Shown in pieces: positions 34,320 to 45,872 of a DNA stretch of 64,000 bases. Origin of the DNA: Ascarosepion bandense (taxonomy: Eukaryota; Mollusca; Cephalopoda; Sepiida; Sepiidae); NCBI GenBank assembly GCA_037127315.1, contig JBBBDQ010001918.1:6438561-6502560 (forward strand), read 5' to 3'. Numbering within the stretch: position 1 is the stretch's first letter; every line of letters begins with the position of its first letter. The translations under genes were made by a program, and so were the position numbers. The notes below the pieces were generated by a model. It saw only the letters and a list, made by a program, of their open reading frames with translations, was not told the origin of the DNA and ran no database searches.

Positions 34320-34423
34320 GCTTACGGCCTATCACGTTGAATACACCGGTTCTCGTTCGATCACCAAAGTTAAGCAACGTTGAACCTGGTCAGTACATAG
34401 ATGGGAATGCCAGATGCTGTAAG
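34320..34423 (+). pseudogene. 5S rRNA-like sequence, deleted copy
   Basis: Starts gcttacggcctatcacg and keeps ccggttctcg, gatcaccaaagttaagcaac and gtcagtac, then gatgctgtaagc at the end. About 14 nt of the loop E/helix IV area are deleted. It is followed directly by a tRNA-type SINE head, so it is unlikely to be an expressed 5S gene. Confidence 0.7.
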
Positions 34424-34427
34424 CGTT

Positions 34428-34600
34428 TAGTGACGGATGTGCGTTGTGTTGCAGTGGATATCGTCTCGGAAAGAGAAATCGGTGAGCCGAGTTCAAATTC
34501 CAGTTGAATATCCTGCATTCACTTAAGCACTGGTACCCTTGGGAAAGGTATTAATCCGTCCCTTCTCCAGTTATGGGTTAAATAACAAGAGTAGAACTTG
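34428..34600 (+). mobile_element. tRNA-derived SINE head and body
   Basis: A-box-like tgttgcagtggat near 34448, B-box-like cgagttcaaattcc near 34488, then body blocks cctgcattcact, ccttctccagttatggg and aataacaag. The 3' module is missing. The head is fused to the 5S-like sequence upstream. Confidence 0.65.
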
Positions 34601-34725
34601 GGGACCCTACACTTAAAAACAGATCTCAATGAATCTTGAATAAAACAAATAAACTAAATAAAACAAATCAAAACGATTTTCAGCATTAAATGACCAAAAC
34701 AAGGTTGATATGCTGGTTAAATGAA

Positions 34726-34978
34726 CCAACCAACCAACCAACCAACCAACCAACCAACCAACCAAAAGGCTAACTACAGGAGAGGGGTACTAAAATCAAG
34801 ACAGTACAAAAATTTTAATACTCTGTTGTAATTTAATTTAATTTAAAATAACACTTGAAATTTAAATATAAATTTTGAATTATTAGGGTGAATATCTTTT
34901 GAGCAGAAGGTTATATGGTTTATGCACATGGGTCAAGCGAGATTCTTTGTTGTTTTTAACTTAAAGTAGGGGAAATGA

Positions 34979-35025
<47 letters not shown>
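34726..35025. repeat. (CCAA)n and (AAT)n microsatellites
   Basis: CCAA array at about 34726-34765 and AAT array at about 34981-35025, separated by unassigned AT-rich DNA. Confidence 0.9.
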
Positions 35026-35026
<1 letters not shown>

Positions 35027-35084
35027 TGTAAAACGGTCCATATAAAAAAGTCTATCTGAATCCGGTACAATGTCTCTGATCATA

Positions 35085-35350
35085 TATATATATATATATA
35101 TACTCAGATACAATGTACCGGGTTAATGTAGATTTGACTATGACTATTTACGCTCTCACACCCTGAGAAGAATAGTAAACGTTTACATGGTATATCACAC
35201 GTTAAAAATGTCTGCATACTTCAACCGAGCGCCCATAGCTCAGTGGTAGAATTGCTGACTTCAATTTGGTCGGGTTTCAATCCTGGCTAAAAGCAATAGG
35301 ATGTCTAACCGTATTGATGAGATGTGATACAGCGAAACAGATCTGTCTGC
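35085..35350 (+). mobile_element. tRNA-derived SINE with hammerhead-like tail, copy 2
   Basis: (AT)n, then cgctctcacaccctga near 35151, a tRNA-like head with A box atagctcagtggtagaat near 35234 and B box gtcgggtttcaatcc near 35268, then the tail TTGATGA at 35314, a gctgt-like hairpin ending acagc, GAAAC at 35334, and agatctgtctgcggata. Closely related to 25677-25968. Confidence 0.7.
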
Positions 35351-35478
35351 GGATAACTATATGTATATACCATTAAATAGCTGCGAAAAATCTGTGCTCA
35401 ATGTGCCATCAAAACAAAAGAACTGAATATGCAGATCTAACAATATATTACAGAATGAAACGCACTCTACTTACCTGC

Positions 35479-37370
35479 TTTTTTTTTTATAAGCGTTTCA
35501 CCCCGAACAAGTCATGTCACTGCCACTACTGCGCAGGGGGCTACGTAGAGTAGAGAAAGGATGATTAAATATAGGAAATGTCAGAGGGTGGGTGATAGGC
35601 GGGTAGGGATACCGAGAATGAGGGTTGGGTAGATGAGAGTGTTCTGAGAATAATTGGAAGTTAGAGTGATAGGAGGTATGTATTGACCCTACATTTAAAC
35701 ACCGGGAAAGCAGACTTGTGGAAAGGAGTTCCACAGGCGGGAAGCGCGAGAAAAGAAGCTGTTGGAGTAGAATTTACGGTTACATCTTATCTGTTTAACA
35801 GTAAAAGGGTGGGATCTAGTTGCTAATCTAGTATCTCGTGTAAATTCGTGCTTAGGCGACACCAGTGATCTAAGCTCATCGGAGCAGAAGCCATGGAAGT
35901 ACTTGTAGAAGAGGCACAGGGAAGCCACATCACGCCGGTGAGAGAGTGGTTGCAGCCGGTCTGCCAAGTCAGTATCAACCACGTTACAGATCCTCCTTTG
36001 TATTTTGTCAAGAACCCCAAGGAGTGCAGCAGGGGCACGCGACCAGATATGGCAGCAATATTCAATACACGGGCGGATGGTAGATTTGTATATGTGCAGA
36101 ATAGATTCAGGTGGGAAAAACTTCCGGGCCCTGCACAGAGAGCCAACTTGCATAGCAGCAGATTTGGCAATGGATTCGATATAGTCATTCCATTTGAGGT
36201 CCACCGAAAGTGTAAGGCCAAGGAGGTGTAGTATTTTACACTCTGCATGCTAGCCTGTCTCATGCTAATGGGAGGTAGATACGATTGTCTATGGTGGTTA
36301 GTTGATAACAGGTTCGTTTTAGAAGCATTGAAATTTACTAGCCATTTCCTACCCCTGGCCACTACGGATTGGAGGTCCTTTTCTCGTACGGCAGAGAGGT
36401 TCGCTTTGTCGTCCACATCTGGTTTTTGATCGAAGCGAGAGTAGATTGTTGTGTCATCGGCATACATGTCAACTTGGGATCTAATGGTGTCGGGGAGATC
36501 ATTAATGTAGATCAGAAAGAGCGTGGGACCTAGGATAGAACCTTGAGGGACGCCCTCGTTCGTATGGTAGTTTTGGGAGGCATGCCCGTTTATTACCACC
36601 TTCATTGTGCGGTTAGAGAGGAATGACTGGATGAGGTCAAACAGATGTCCAGTTATCCCATAGCTCCGCAGTTTGCCCAAGATGCCAGCATGCCAGACCC
36701 TGCGAACGCTTTGGAGATATCCAATGCAACGGTTCGGTCTTCGCCATTCTTGTCAAGTGCCCGGTATATGTATTCGGTAATGGTCGTTAGCATATCAGCA
36801 GTAGACCTGGTGAAGCGAAACCAGTACTGTTTGTCAGAGAGAAGCCTCTGGGCCGTGAGATGCTGAATTACCTCGGCGTTGATAATGGCTTCGAAAACTT
36901 TGCCAAAGATCAGAAGGAGACTAATTGGACGGTAATTGGCGGGGTTTGAGCGTTCGCCAGAATTCTTAAATATAGGAACTACACAGGAGGACTTCCAACA
37001 GGCAGGAAAACAGGAAGCATTTAGGCAGAGGTTATAGAGTTTAGAGAAGACAGAGGAGAGTTCTGGGGCACATTTCTTCAGTACTATGACTGGGATTCCG
37101 TCACCGCCGCTCCCTTTGCGTGGTCAAGTTGTGAAATTATCTTGGCGACCAGCGAGGGTGTAATGTGGACGTTATTTAGTTGAGCCTTAGTTCTGGGTGG
37201 GAAGTCGGGTATAGGTATTCCTAACGAGTCCAGTGTCGAATTGGTGGAGAATCTACGGGCAAAGCATTCAGCCTTGTCCGTTGGGTAGGTGAGAACTTCA
37301 AACTCATTGATTAGTGGGGGTATTGAAGTCTTGCTGCTACCTAGGTTTCGTGCACATCAGTCTTCTTAGG
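35479..37370 (-). pseudogene. LINE-B, longest copy, RT domain nearly complete
   Basis: Minus-strand copy reaching furthest upstream. From right to left it encodes LTYPTDKAECFARRFS near 37290-37245, CWKSSCVVPIFKNSGERSNP near 37000-36955, ANYRPISLL with FGKVFEAIINAEVI near 36950-36870, LSDKQYWFRFTRSTADMLTT near 36840, DISKAF, GVPQGSILGPTLFLIYIN near 36560-36510, MYADDTTIYSRF (catalytic YADD) near 36465 and the C-terminal domain to about 35700. Several frameshifts break it. The C-terminal end is rearranged near 35700 where the family usually continues. The 3' box lies at 35490-35530. It shares a subfamily with the copies at 18.5 and 45.1 kb. Confidence 0.9.
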
Positions 37371-38250
<880 letters not shown>

Positions 38251-38356
38251 TATAATTATATTAAACTCTATAATATTTAACATATTGACTAATGATCATA
38301 ATAAAATAAATGCCGGGACACTCAAAATGATAAAACCTTGAGTCCTCTTTAATTGG

Positions 38357-38360
<4 letters not shown>

Positions 38361-38414
<54 letters not shown>
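38361..38414. repeat. (AT)n microsatellite
   Basis: AT tract. The following 38415-39094 shows no supported feature. Confidence 0.95.
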
Positions 38415-38417
<3 letters not shown>

Positions 38418-39094
38418 ACATCCACATATTCTACTTCAGAAAAAACATAAAAATAAATAAATAAAAGAAACCCATTTTCTTCATTGAATCCGAAAATGCC
38501 ATAATGTAATCAAGAGTGAAATTTGCTTAGGACCAGAGAAAAATGTTAAGCCTCTACTTAGAAACCCATTCATCTAGCCATTAATACAGAACTCATTCGA
38601 ACCTTATTTACAATTCACTCATTAGCATTTAGTGGCCCTAAAATGCTCACTGGGATTTCATCGGCGAATTGGATATTAAGTGAGAACGCTAACGGGTTTC
38701 TCTCCCATTTGTCTTCGGTCATTGTAAATTTTGTTCAAATTAAGAATATTATTAGCAAATTGCATTTCTTTGCAGTCATGTGGTAGCTGGTGCTATCACA
38801 AAGTGAGAGCTCAAATACTTGGTTAATGCATTGAGGAAACGAGACTTAGAAACTTTAATTTCCTGAAGAATATGTTAAAAGCAACAGAAGAACAGGTAAG
38901 AAAAAAAGGAAAACGTCTAACCTATTAGACAATTTTGTGTAATAGGAAGGTATAACAAAAACTACCGTGTAAAACAGGGATGGTAAAGAATGATTTGTTA
39001 AAGTGTGTAAAAACAAAGTCGTGGAAACCCATAGACACACACGACCTGGAAAGACATGTTCTATATAATTGGTTAACTGAATACAAAATTTGAT

Positions 39095-42000
39095 GTTGGA
39101 TTGGAAAGTGACAGTAGTATGCTTGAGTAATCTTCAACGTCATGTCAAGACATGTCACATCGAGAGATTTTCGGCGCAGATCCAACTGCAAATAGATGTC
39201 GATGTTTTGTCGGGAAGTGGCTTTAGCGTCTTTGAATAAAAAAAATAACAGGAAATCCAGGAAGAGCTATAATCTTCAACGTCATGCCAAGACATGGCAC
39301 ATCGAGAGATTTTCGGTACAGATCCAACTGTAAATAGATGTCGATATTTTGTTGGGAAGTGGTTTTAGAGTTTTTGAATAAGAAAATAACAGGAAATCCA
39401 GGAAGAGCTATTATCTTCAACGTCATGTCAAGACATGTGACATCGAGAGATTTTCGGTACAGATACAACTGCAAATAGATGTCGATGTTTTGTTGGGAAG
39501 TGGTTTTAGAGTGTTTGAATAAAAAAATAACAGGAAATCCAGGAAGAACTATAATCTTCAACGTCATGTCAAGACATGTCACATCGAGAGATTTTCGGCG
39601 CAGATCCAACTGCAAATAGATGTCGATGTTTTGTCGGGAAGTGGCTTTAGCGTCTTTGAATAAAAAAAATAACAGGAAATCCAGGAAGAGCTATAATCTT
39701 CAACGTCATGCCAAGACATGGCACATCGAGAGATTTTCGGTACAGATCCAACTGTAAATAGATGTCAATGTTTTGTTGGGAAGTGGTTTTAGAGTTTTTG
39801 AATAAGAAAATAACAGGAAATCCAGGAAGAGCTATTATCTTCAACGTCATGTCAAGACATGTGACATCGAGAGATTTTCGGTACAGATACAACTGCAAAT
39901 AGATGTCGATGTTTTGTTGGGAAGTGGTTTTAGCGTCTTTGAATAAAAAAATAACAGGAAATCCAGGAAGAACTATAATCTTCAACGTCATGTCAAGACA
40001 TGGCACATCGAGAGATTTTCGGTACAGATTCAACTGCAAATAGATGTCGTTGTTTTGTTGGGAAGTGGTTTTAGCGTCTTTGAATAAAAAAATAACAGGA
40101 AATCCAGGAAGAACTATAATCTTCAACGTCATGTCAAGACATGGCACATCGAGAGATTTTCGGTACAGATTCAACTGCAAATAGATGTCGTTGTTTTGTT
40201 GGGAAGTGGTTTTAGCGTCTTTGAATAAAAAAATAACAGGAAATCCAGGAAGAACTATAATCTTCAACGTCATGTCAAGACATGGCACATCGAGAGATTT
40301 TCGGCACAGATTCAACTGCAAAAAGATGTCGCTGTTTTGTTGGAAAGTGGTTTTAGAGTGTTTGAATAAAAAAAATAACAGGAAATCCAGGAAGAGCTAT
40401 TATCTTTAACGTCATATCAAGACATGTGACATCGAGAGATTTTCGGTACAGATTCAACTGCAAATAGATGTCGATGTTTTGTTGGGAAGTGGTTTTAGCG
40501 TCTTTGAATAAAAAAATAACAGGAAATCCAGGAAGAGCTATTATCTTCAACGTCATGTCAAGACATGGCACATCGAGAGATTTTCGGTACAGATTCAACC
40601 GCAAATAAATGTGTATGTTTTGTTGGGAAGTGGTTTTAGAGTGTTTGAATAAAAAAATAACAGGAAATCCAGGAAGAACTATAATCTTCAACGTCATGTC
40701 AAGACATGGCACATCGAGAGATTTTCGGTACAGATTCAACTGCAAATAGATGTCGTTGTTTTGTTGGGAAGTGGTTTTAGCGTCTTTGAATAAAAAAATA
40801 ACAGGAAATCCAGGAAGAACTATAATCTTTAACGTCATGTCAAGACATGGCACATCGAGAGATTTTCGGCACAGATCCAACTGCAAATAGATGTCGCTGT
40901 TTTGTTGGAAAGTGGTTTTAGAGTGTTTGAATAAAAAAATAACAGGAAATCCAGGAAGAGCTATTATCTTTAACGTCATATCAAGACATGTGACATCGAG
41001 AGATTTTCGGTACAGATTCAACTGCAAATAGATGTCGATGTTTTGTTGGGAAGTGGTTTTAGCGTCTTTGAATAAAAAAATAACAGGAAATCCAGGAAGA
41101 GCTATTATCTTCAACGTCATGTCAAGATATGGCACATCGAGAGATTTTCGGTACAGATTCAACTGCAAATAGATGTCGATGTTTTGTTGTGAAGTGGTTT
41201 TAGCGTCTTTGAATAAAAAAAATAACAGGAAATCCAGGAAGAGCTATTATCTTCAACGTCATGTCAAGACATGGCACATCGAGAGATTTTCGGTACAGAT
41301 TCAACTGCAAATAGATGTCGATGTTTTGTTGTGAAGTGGTTTTAGTGTCTTTGAATAAAAAAATAACAGGAAATCCAGGAAGAGCTATAATCTTTAACGT
41401 CATGTCAAGACATGGCACATCGAGAGATTTTCGGCACAGATCCAACTGCAAATAGATGTCGCTGTTTTGTTGGAAAGTGGTTTTAGAGTGTTTGAATAAA
41501 AAAATAACAGGAAATCCAGGAAGAGCTATTATCTTTAACGTCATATCAAGACATGTGACATCGAGAGATTTTCGGTACAGATTCAACTGCAAATAGATGT
41601 CGATGTTTTGTTGTGAAGTGGTTTTAGCGTCTTTGAATAAAAAAATAACAGGAAATCCAGGAAGAGCTATTATCTTCAACGTCATGTCAAGACATGGCAC
41701 ATCGAGAGATTTTCGGTACAGATTCAACTGCAAATAGATGTCGATGTTTTGTTGTGAAGTGGTTTTAGCGTCTTTGAATAAAAAAATAACAGGAAATCCA
41801 GGAAGAGCTATTATCTTCAACGTCATGTCAAGACATGGCACATCGAGAGATTTTCGGTACAGATTCAACTGCAAATAGATGTCGCTGTTTTGTTGGAAAG
41901 TGGTTTTAGCGTCTTTGAATAAAAAAAATAACAGGAAATCCAGGAAGAGCTATTATCTTTAACGTCATATCAAGACATGTGACATCGAGAGATTTTCGGT

Positions 42001-42732
42001 ACAGATTCAACTGCAAATAGATGTCGATGTTTTGTTGTGAAGTGGTTTTAGCGTCTTTGAATAAAAAAATAACAGGAAATCCAGGAAGAGCTATTATCTT
42101 CAACGTCATGTCAAGACATGGCACATCGAGAGATTTTCGGTACAGATTCAACTGCAAATAGATGTCGATGTTTTGTTGTGAAGTGGTTTTAGCGTCTTTG
42201 AATAAAAAAAATAACAGGAAATCCAGGAAGAGCTATTATCTTCAACGTCATGTCAAGATATGGCACATCGAGAGATTTTCGGTACAGATTCAACCGCAAA
42301 TAAATGTCGATGTTTTGTTGGGAAGTTGTTTTAGCGTCTTTGAATAAAAAGAAATATCAGGAAATCCAGGAAGAGCTATAATCTTCAACGTCATGTCAAG
42401 ACATGGAACATCCAGAGATTTTCGATAGAGATTTAACTGCAAATATATGTCGATGTTTTTTGGGAAGTGGTTTTAGCGTCTTTGAATAAAAAATAACAGG
42501 CAATCCAGGAAGAGCTATAATCTTCAATCCCCTGGCAAAATACGATACATCCATAGGTTTCAGCACTGGTTTGACTGCATACAGATATGGATGTTTAATC
42601 GGGTGTGGCTGTTTTTTCTATGTGAGTATAAAATAACAGGAAATAGTGGAGAACCATGACTGGGATACGTTTTTGAATCGCATAGGATGTACAGAGAATT
42701 TCAGAAAGATTTGTTTACACTTAGATGTAGGT
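39095..42732. repeat. 141-bp satellite array, about 25 units
   Basis: Head-to-tail units of 141 bp (142 where an A-run has one extra base), marked by cacatcgagagattttcgg, aactgcaaatagatgtcg and aggaaatccaggaagagcta. Units at both ends are partial or decayed (42535-42732 at the right). A three-unit higher-order pattern is visible: the block beginning gatgttttgtcgggaagtgg at 39201 recurs at 39625, 424 bp away. On the minus strand each unit is open and would encode 47 residues (for example LYRKSLDVPCLDMTLKII), giving frames up to 271 codons at 40353-41168. Frames end where the A-run has 8 rather than 7 As. No promoter, splice signal or known domain supports a gene. Confidence 0.9.
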
Positions 42733-43432
42733 GTTTTTTTTTAAATCATATCTCCCCAAGCAAGCAGTTTACTGCCGCTGTTGCGCAGGGGGTGTTATAT
42801 AGGAAGAAAGTTAAGAGAAAGATTGACAGATTATAAGGGGTGTTAGGAAGTGGGTAATTGACTTTAAATTTAAATTCATGGGGATTGTAGCTGTCGAGGA
42901 AGCGAGTAAGCGGAAGGGAATTCCACAGACGGGAAGTGCGATAAAAGAATCTAATTGAGTAGAATTTGCTTTTACAATTTATTGGCTTCACATTAAAAGG
43001 GTGGGACCCAGTTGCTAATCTTGTTGCTCGAGTAAATTTATATACAGGAGGCACCAGTGAGCTAAGTTCATCGGAGCAGAAGCTATGAAAGTATTTCTAG
43101 AAAAGACACAGGGAAGCCACATTGCGCCGTTGAGAAAGTGACTGTATCTGAGCTGCCAAGTCGAGATCGGTCACATTACAGATTCTCCGTTGGATATTGT
43201 CAAGGACCCCTAGGTGGATAGCAGGGGCACCCGACCAGATATGGCAGCAGTATTCAATGCACGAGCGAATGGTAGATTTATATACATGCAGGATGGTTTC
43301 AGACGGGAAAAACTTCCTGACCCTACAAAGTGAACCGACCTTTTTAGCAGCGGATTTAGCTATGAATTTGATATGGTTATTCTACTTGAGGTCTGTTGTG
43401 AGAGTTAACCCGAGGAGACATAATGTTTACTT
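42733..43432 (-). pseudogene. LINE-B 3' fragment at the edge of the satellite
   Basis: Minus-strand 5'-truncated copy. The 3' box is near 42745-42795. The coding remnant LWNSLPLTRFLDSYNPHEFK is near 42930-42870 and CCHIWSGAPA-type sequence near 43245-43215. The 5' limit is near 43432. Frameshifted and inactive. Its T-rich tail abuts the decayed last satellite unit. Confidence 0.8.
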
Positions 43433-43523
43433 GAGAAATTGTTTTTACTGTTTTTCAAAGGACGAGCAAATAAAATAATATCAAATTGCTTACCCAACGC
43501 GTTTGCGTGAATGATAAGTCTGT

Positions 43524-43625
43524 AAGTGTATCAAATTTGATACACTTATAGACAAAGACATAAGAAACGATATTCAGAAGTTTCAAGGTTCCTATTCTTA
43601 CAATAGTGCAGAAAATCGATGATAT

Positions 43626-43701
<76 letters not shown>

Positions 43702-43882
43702 GGCAAGATATTTGTGTGTGTGTCTGTTACTCTGTATGTTCTTTATACAAATCCACAATTTTTATCCGATTCTCACCAAACTTCACACAAATATTCTTTT
43801 TTATGCTGAGTCTGAGCTCCAGGATCGTGGATTAGTTTTAACTCTTTCATTACATTTAAGCAACGCCGGGCTATACTTCTAG
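43524..43882 (+). mobile_element. Helitron, 5'-truncated 3' half
   Basis: Matches the 3' parts of the Helitrons at 16.8 and 55 kb (gacataagaaacgatattcag, tgagctccagga, gcaacgccgggcta) and ends CTAG at 43879-43882 before a T. The 5' end is lost. The left edge is a perfect 24-bp palindrome. It contains (AC)n and (AT)n at 43628-43693. Confidence 0.75.
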
Positions 43883-45069
43883 TGAGTCATATTACAAAAC
43901 TGAAGGTCCGAATCCTGACGAATAGAACGAGAAGCAGAATCAGGCCAGATATTGGACAAGAACAGTTCGGGTTAGTGAAAGACACTGGTACGAGGAACGC
44001 CATATATATGATTAGGATGCTCTCTGAAAGGGCAATACAAATGAAGAAAGACTCGTGCATATGTTTTAAAGATTATGCGAAGGCGTTCAAAAAATATGCC
44101 ACAAAGAATTTATGGAGATGCTCAGCAGCCTCGAAATATTTGGGAAAGACATAAGAGCAATCAAGAATATCTACTGACAGCAAACCGCCTGGATACTGAC
44201 AGGTAACGAATCCAGCAGATTTACAAAGTTAGAAAAGGGCGTAAGACAAGGATGTGTCTTTTCACTGGATCTATTCAACTTGTACAGCGAGAACATTTTG
44301 AGGACCCTAGATGTTATGTCAGGATTTTTCATCCGCCACAATTTGAACCACATAAGATATGCAGATGATACAGTGCTGATTGCAGACACGGAAAGTAAAC
44401 TACAAGACCTCCTAGAGAAGGTAGCTGAAGAGAGTGACAAAAAAGGACTACAAAAAACTGCAAGAAAACTGAATGCATGGTCATCAGCAAAAGGAGCAAC
44501 CCAAAATGCCTAATACAGTGAGAGGATACTAAAATCAAGCAGGTACAAAAATTTGAATATCTGGGAAGTGTTTTAACAGAAGACGGAAAGTGCGACAGAG
44601 ATCCGAAGCGAATTGACATGGCGAAGGACGCATTCGAGAAGCTGAGTAAAGTATTAAGAGACAGGAAAATTTCACTAGAAACAAAAAAAGAGAGTACTAT
44701 ATTGATATGTGATGCCAGTTCTTCAATATGGCAGTGAATGCTGGACAACCTCATTAAAGATGAAGAAACAACTGAAATGTAGTTCTACAGAAGAATGCTG
44801 TGGATATTATGGATCGAGCATGTGAGCAATGATGAAATTTTAGAAAGGATGGAAACGAAAAGGAGATTAATATTGAGCATCAGGAAAAGACAGCTGAAGT
44901 TGTTGGGACATGCAATGAGGAAGGAGAGCTTGGAGAAACTGATACTAACAGGTCAGGTAGAGGGGAAAGAGACCGAGGGAAGCAGTGGATAACATATTTG
45001 CAGAGCCTGCGCAAGTGGATGACAGAACGTGGATTGCGAGCTGTTACAGGAGAAAGCGAGCTAAGAGCT
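43883..45069 (+). pseudogene. LINE-A (RTE/BovB-like), longest copy, interrupted near its 3' end
   Basis: Reads in order SHITKLKVRILTNRTRSRIR near 43880, EQFGLVKDTGTRNAIYMIRM near 43960-44025, CICFKDYAKAF near 44060-44090 (first catalytic D replaced in context DYAKAF), a RQGCVFSLDLFNLYSE block near 44245-44290, IRYADDTVLIAD near 44355-44390 (catalytic YADD), CDRDPKRIDMAKDAFEKL near 44590, a degraded YGSECWT segment near 44730, RMLWILWIEHVSNDEILERM near 44793-44850 and LGHAMRKESLEKLILTGQ near 44903-44955. LINE-B cuts it at 45069 and its last part is at 45805-45872. Frameshifts make it inactive. The Helitron end directly precedes it. Confidence 0.85.
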
Positions 45070-45804
45070 TTTTTTTTAATTTTTTTTTAAAGCGTTTCAC
45101 CGTGAGCAAGGCATGTCACTGCCACTACTGTGCAGGGGGCTACGTAGAGAGGAGAAAGGCTGGTTAAATATAGGAAATAACAGAGGGTGGGTGATAGGCG
45201 GGTGAGGATACCGAGAATGAGGGTTGGGTAGATGAGAGTGTTGTGAGAATAGTAGAGAGTTAGTGTGATAGGAGGTGTCTATTGACCCTACATTTAAACA
45301 CCTGGAGATTGTAACTGTCGGGAAAGCAGACTTGTGGAAGGGAGTTCCACAGGCGGGAAGCGCGAGTAAAGAAGCTGTTGGAGTAGAATTTACGGTTACA
45401 TCTTATTTGTTTAACTGTAAAAGGGTGGGACCTAGTTGCTAATCTAGTATCTCGTGTAAATTCGTGCTTGGGCGGCACCAGTGATCTAAGCTCATCGGAG
45501 CAGAAGCCATGAAAGTACTTGTAGAAGAGGCACAGGGAAGCTACATCACGCCGGTGTGAGAGCGGCTGCAGCCGGTCTGCCAAGTTAGTATCAACTACGT
45601 TACAGATCCTCCTTTGTATTTTGTCAAGAAGCCCAAGGAGAGCAGGAGGGGTACCCGACCAGATATGGCAGCAATATTCAATACACGGGCGGATGGTAGA
45701 TTTGTATATGTGCAGAATAGTTTCAGGTGGGAAAAATTTCCGGGCCCTGCACAGAGAGCCGACTTTCATAGTAGCAGATTTGGCAATGGATTCAATATAG
45801 TCAT
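45070..45804 (-). pseudogene. LINE-B 3' fragment nested in LINE-A
   Basis: Minus-strand copy with the T-rich 3' tail at the left and the 5' truncation at 45804. It has an open frame of about 200 codons with IYKSTIRPCIEYCCHIWSG, SLCLFYKYFHGFCSDELRSL and NSFFTRASRLWNSLPQVCF. LINE-A sequence flanks both sides without a clear target duplication. Confidence 0.9.
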
Positions 45805-45872
45805 ACCAGGGATAGGGAGAAGTGACTGGCCATGTTCGCCCACATTTTGAAAAGATAAGACACATAGAAGAA
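45805..45872 (+). pseudogene. LINE-A 3' end, continuation after LINE-B
   Basis: accagggatagggagaag continues the codons ctaagagct at 45061-45069 to give the family's LRATRDRE segment. It ends with a degraded terminus and agaagaagaat. Confidence 0.8.

Noticed and set aside
39223..42157. Membrane-like repeat protein of 47-residue units
   Set aside because: Not called as a gene because the array has satellite structure, decayed ends and indels in A-runs that break the frame. Kept only as a finding.
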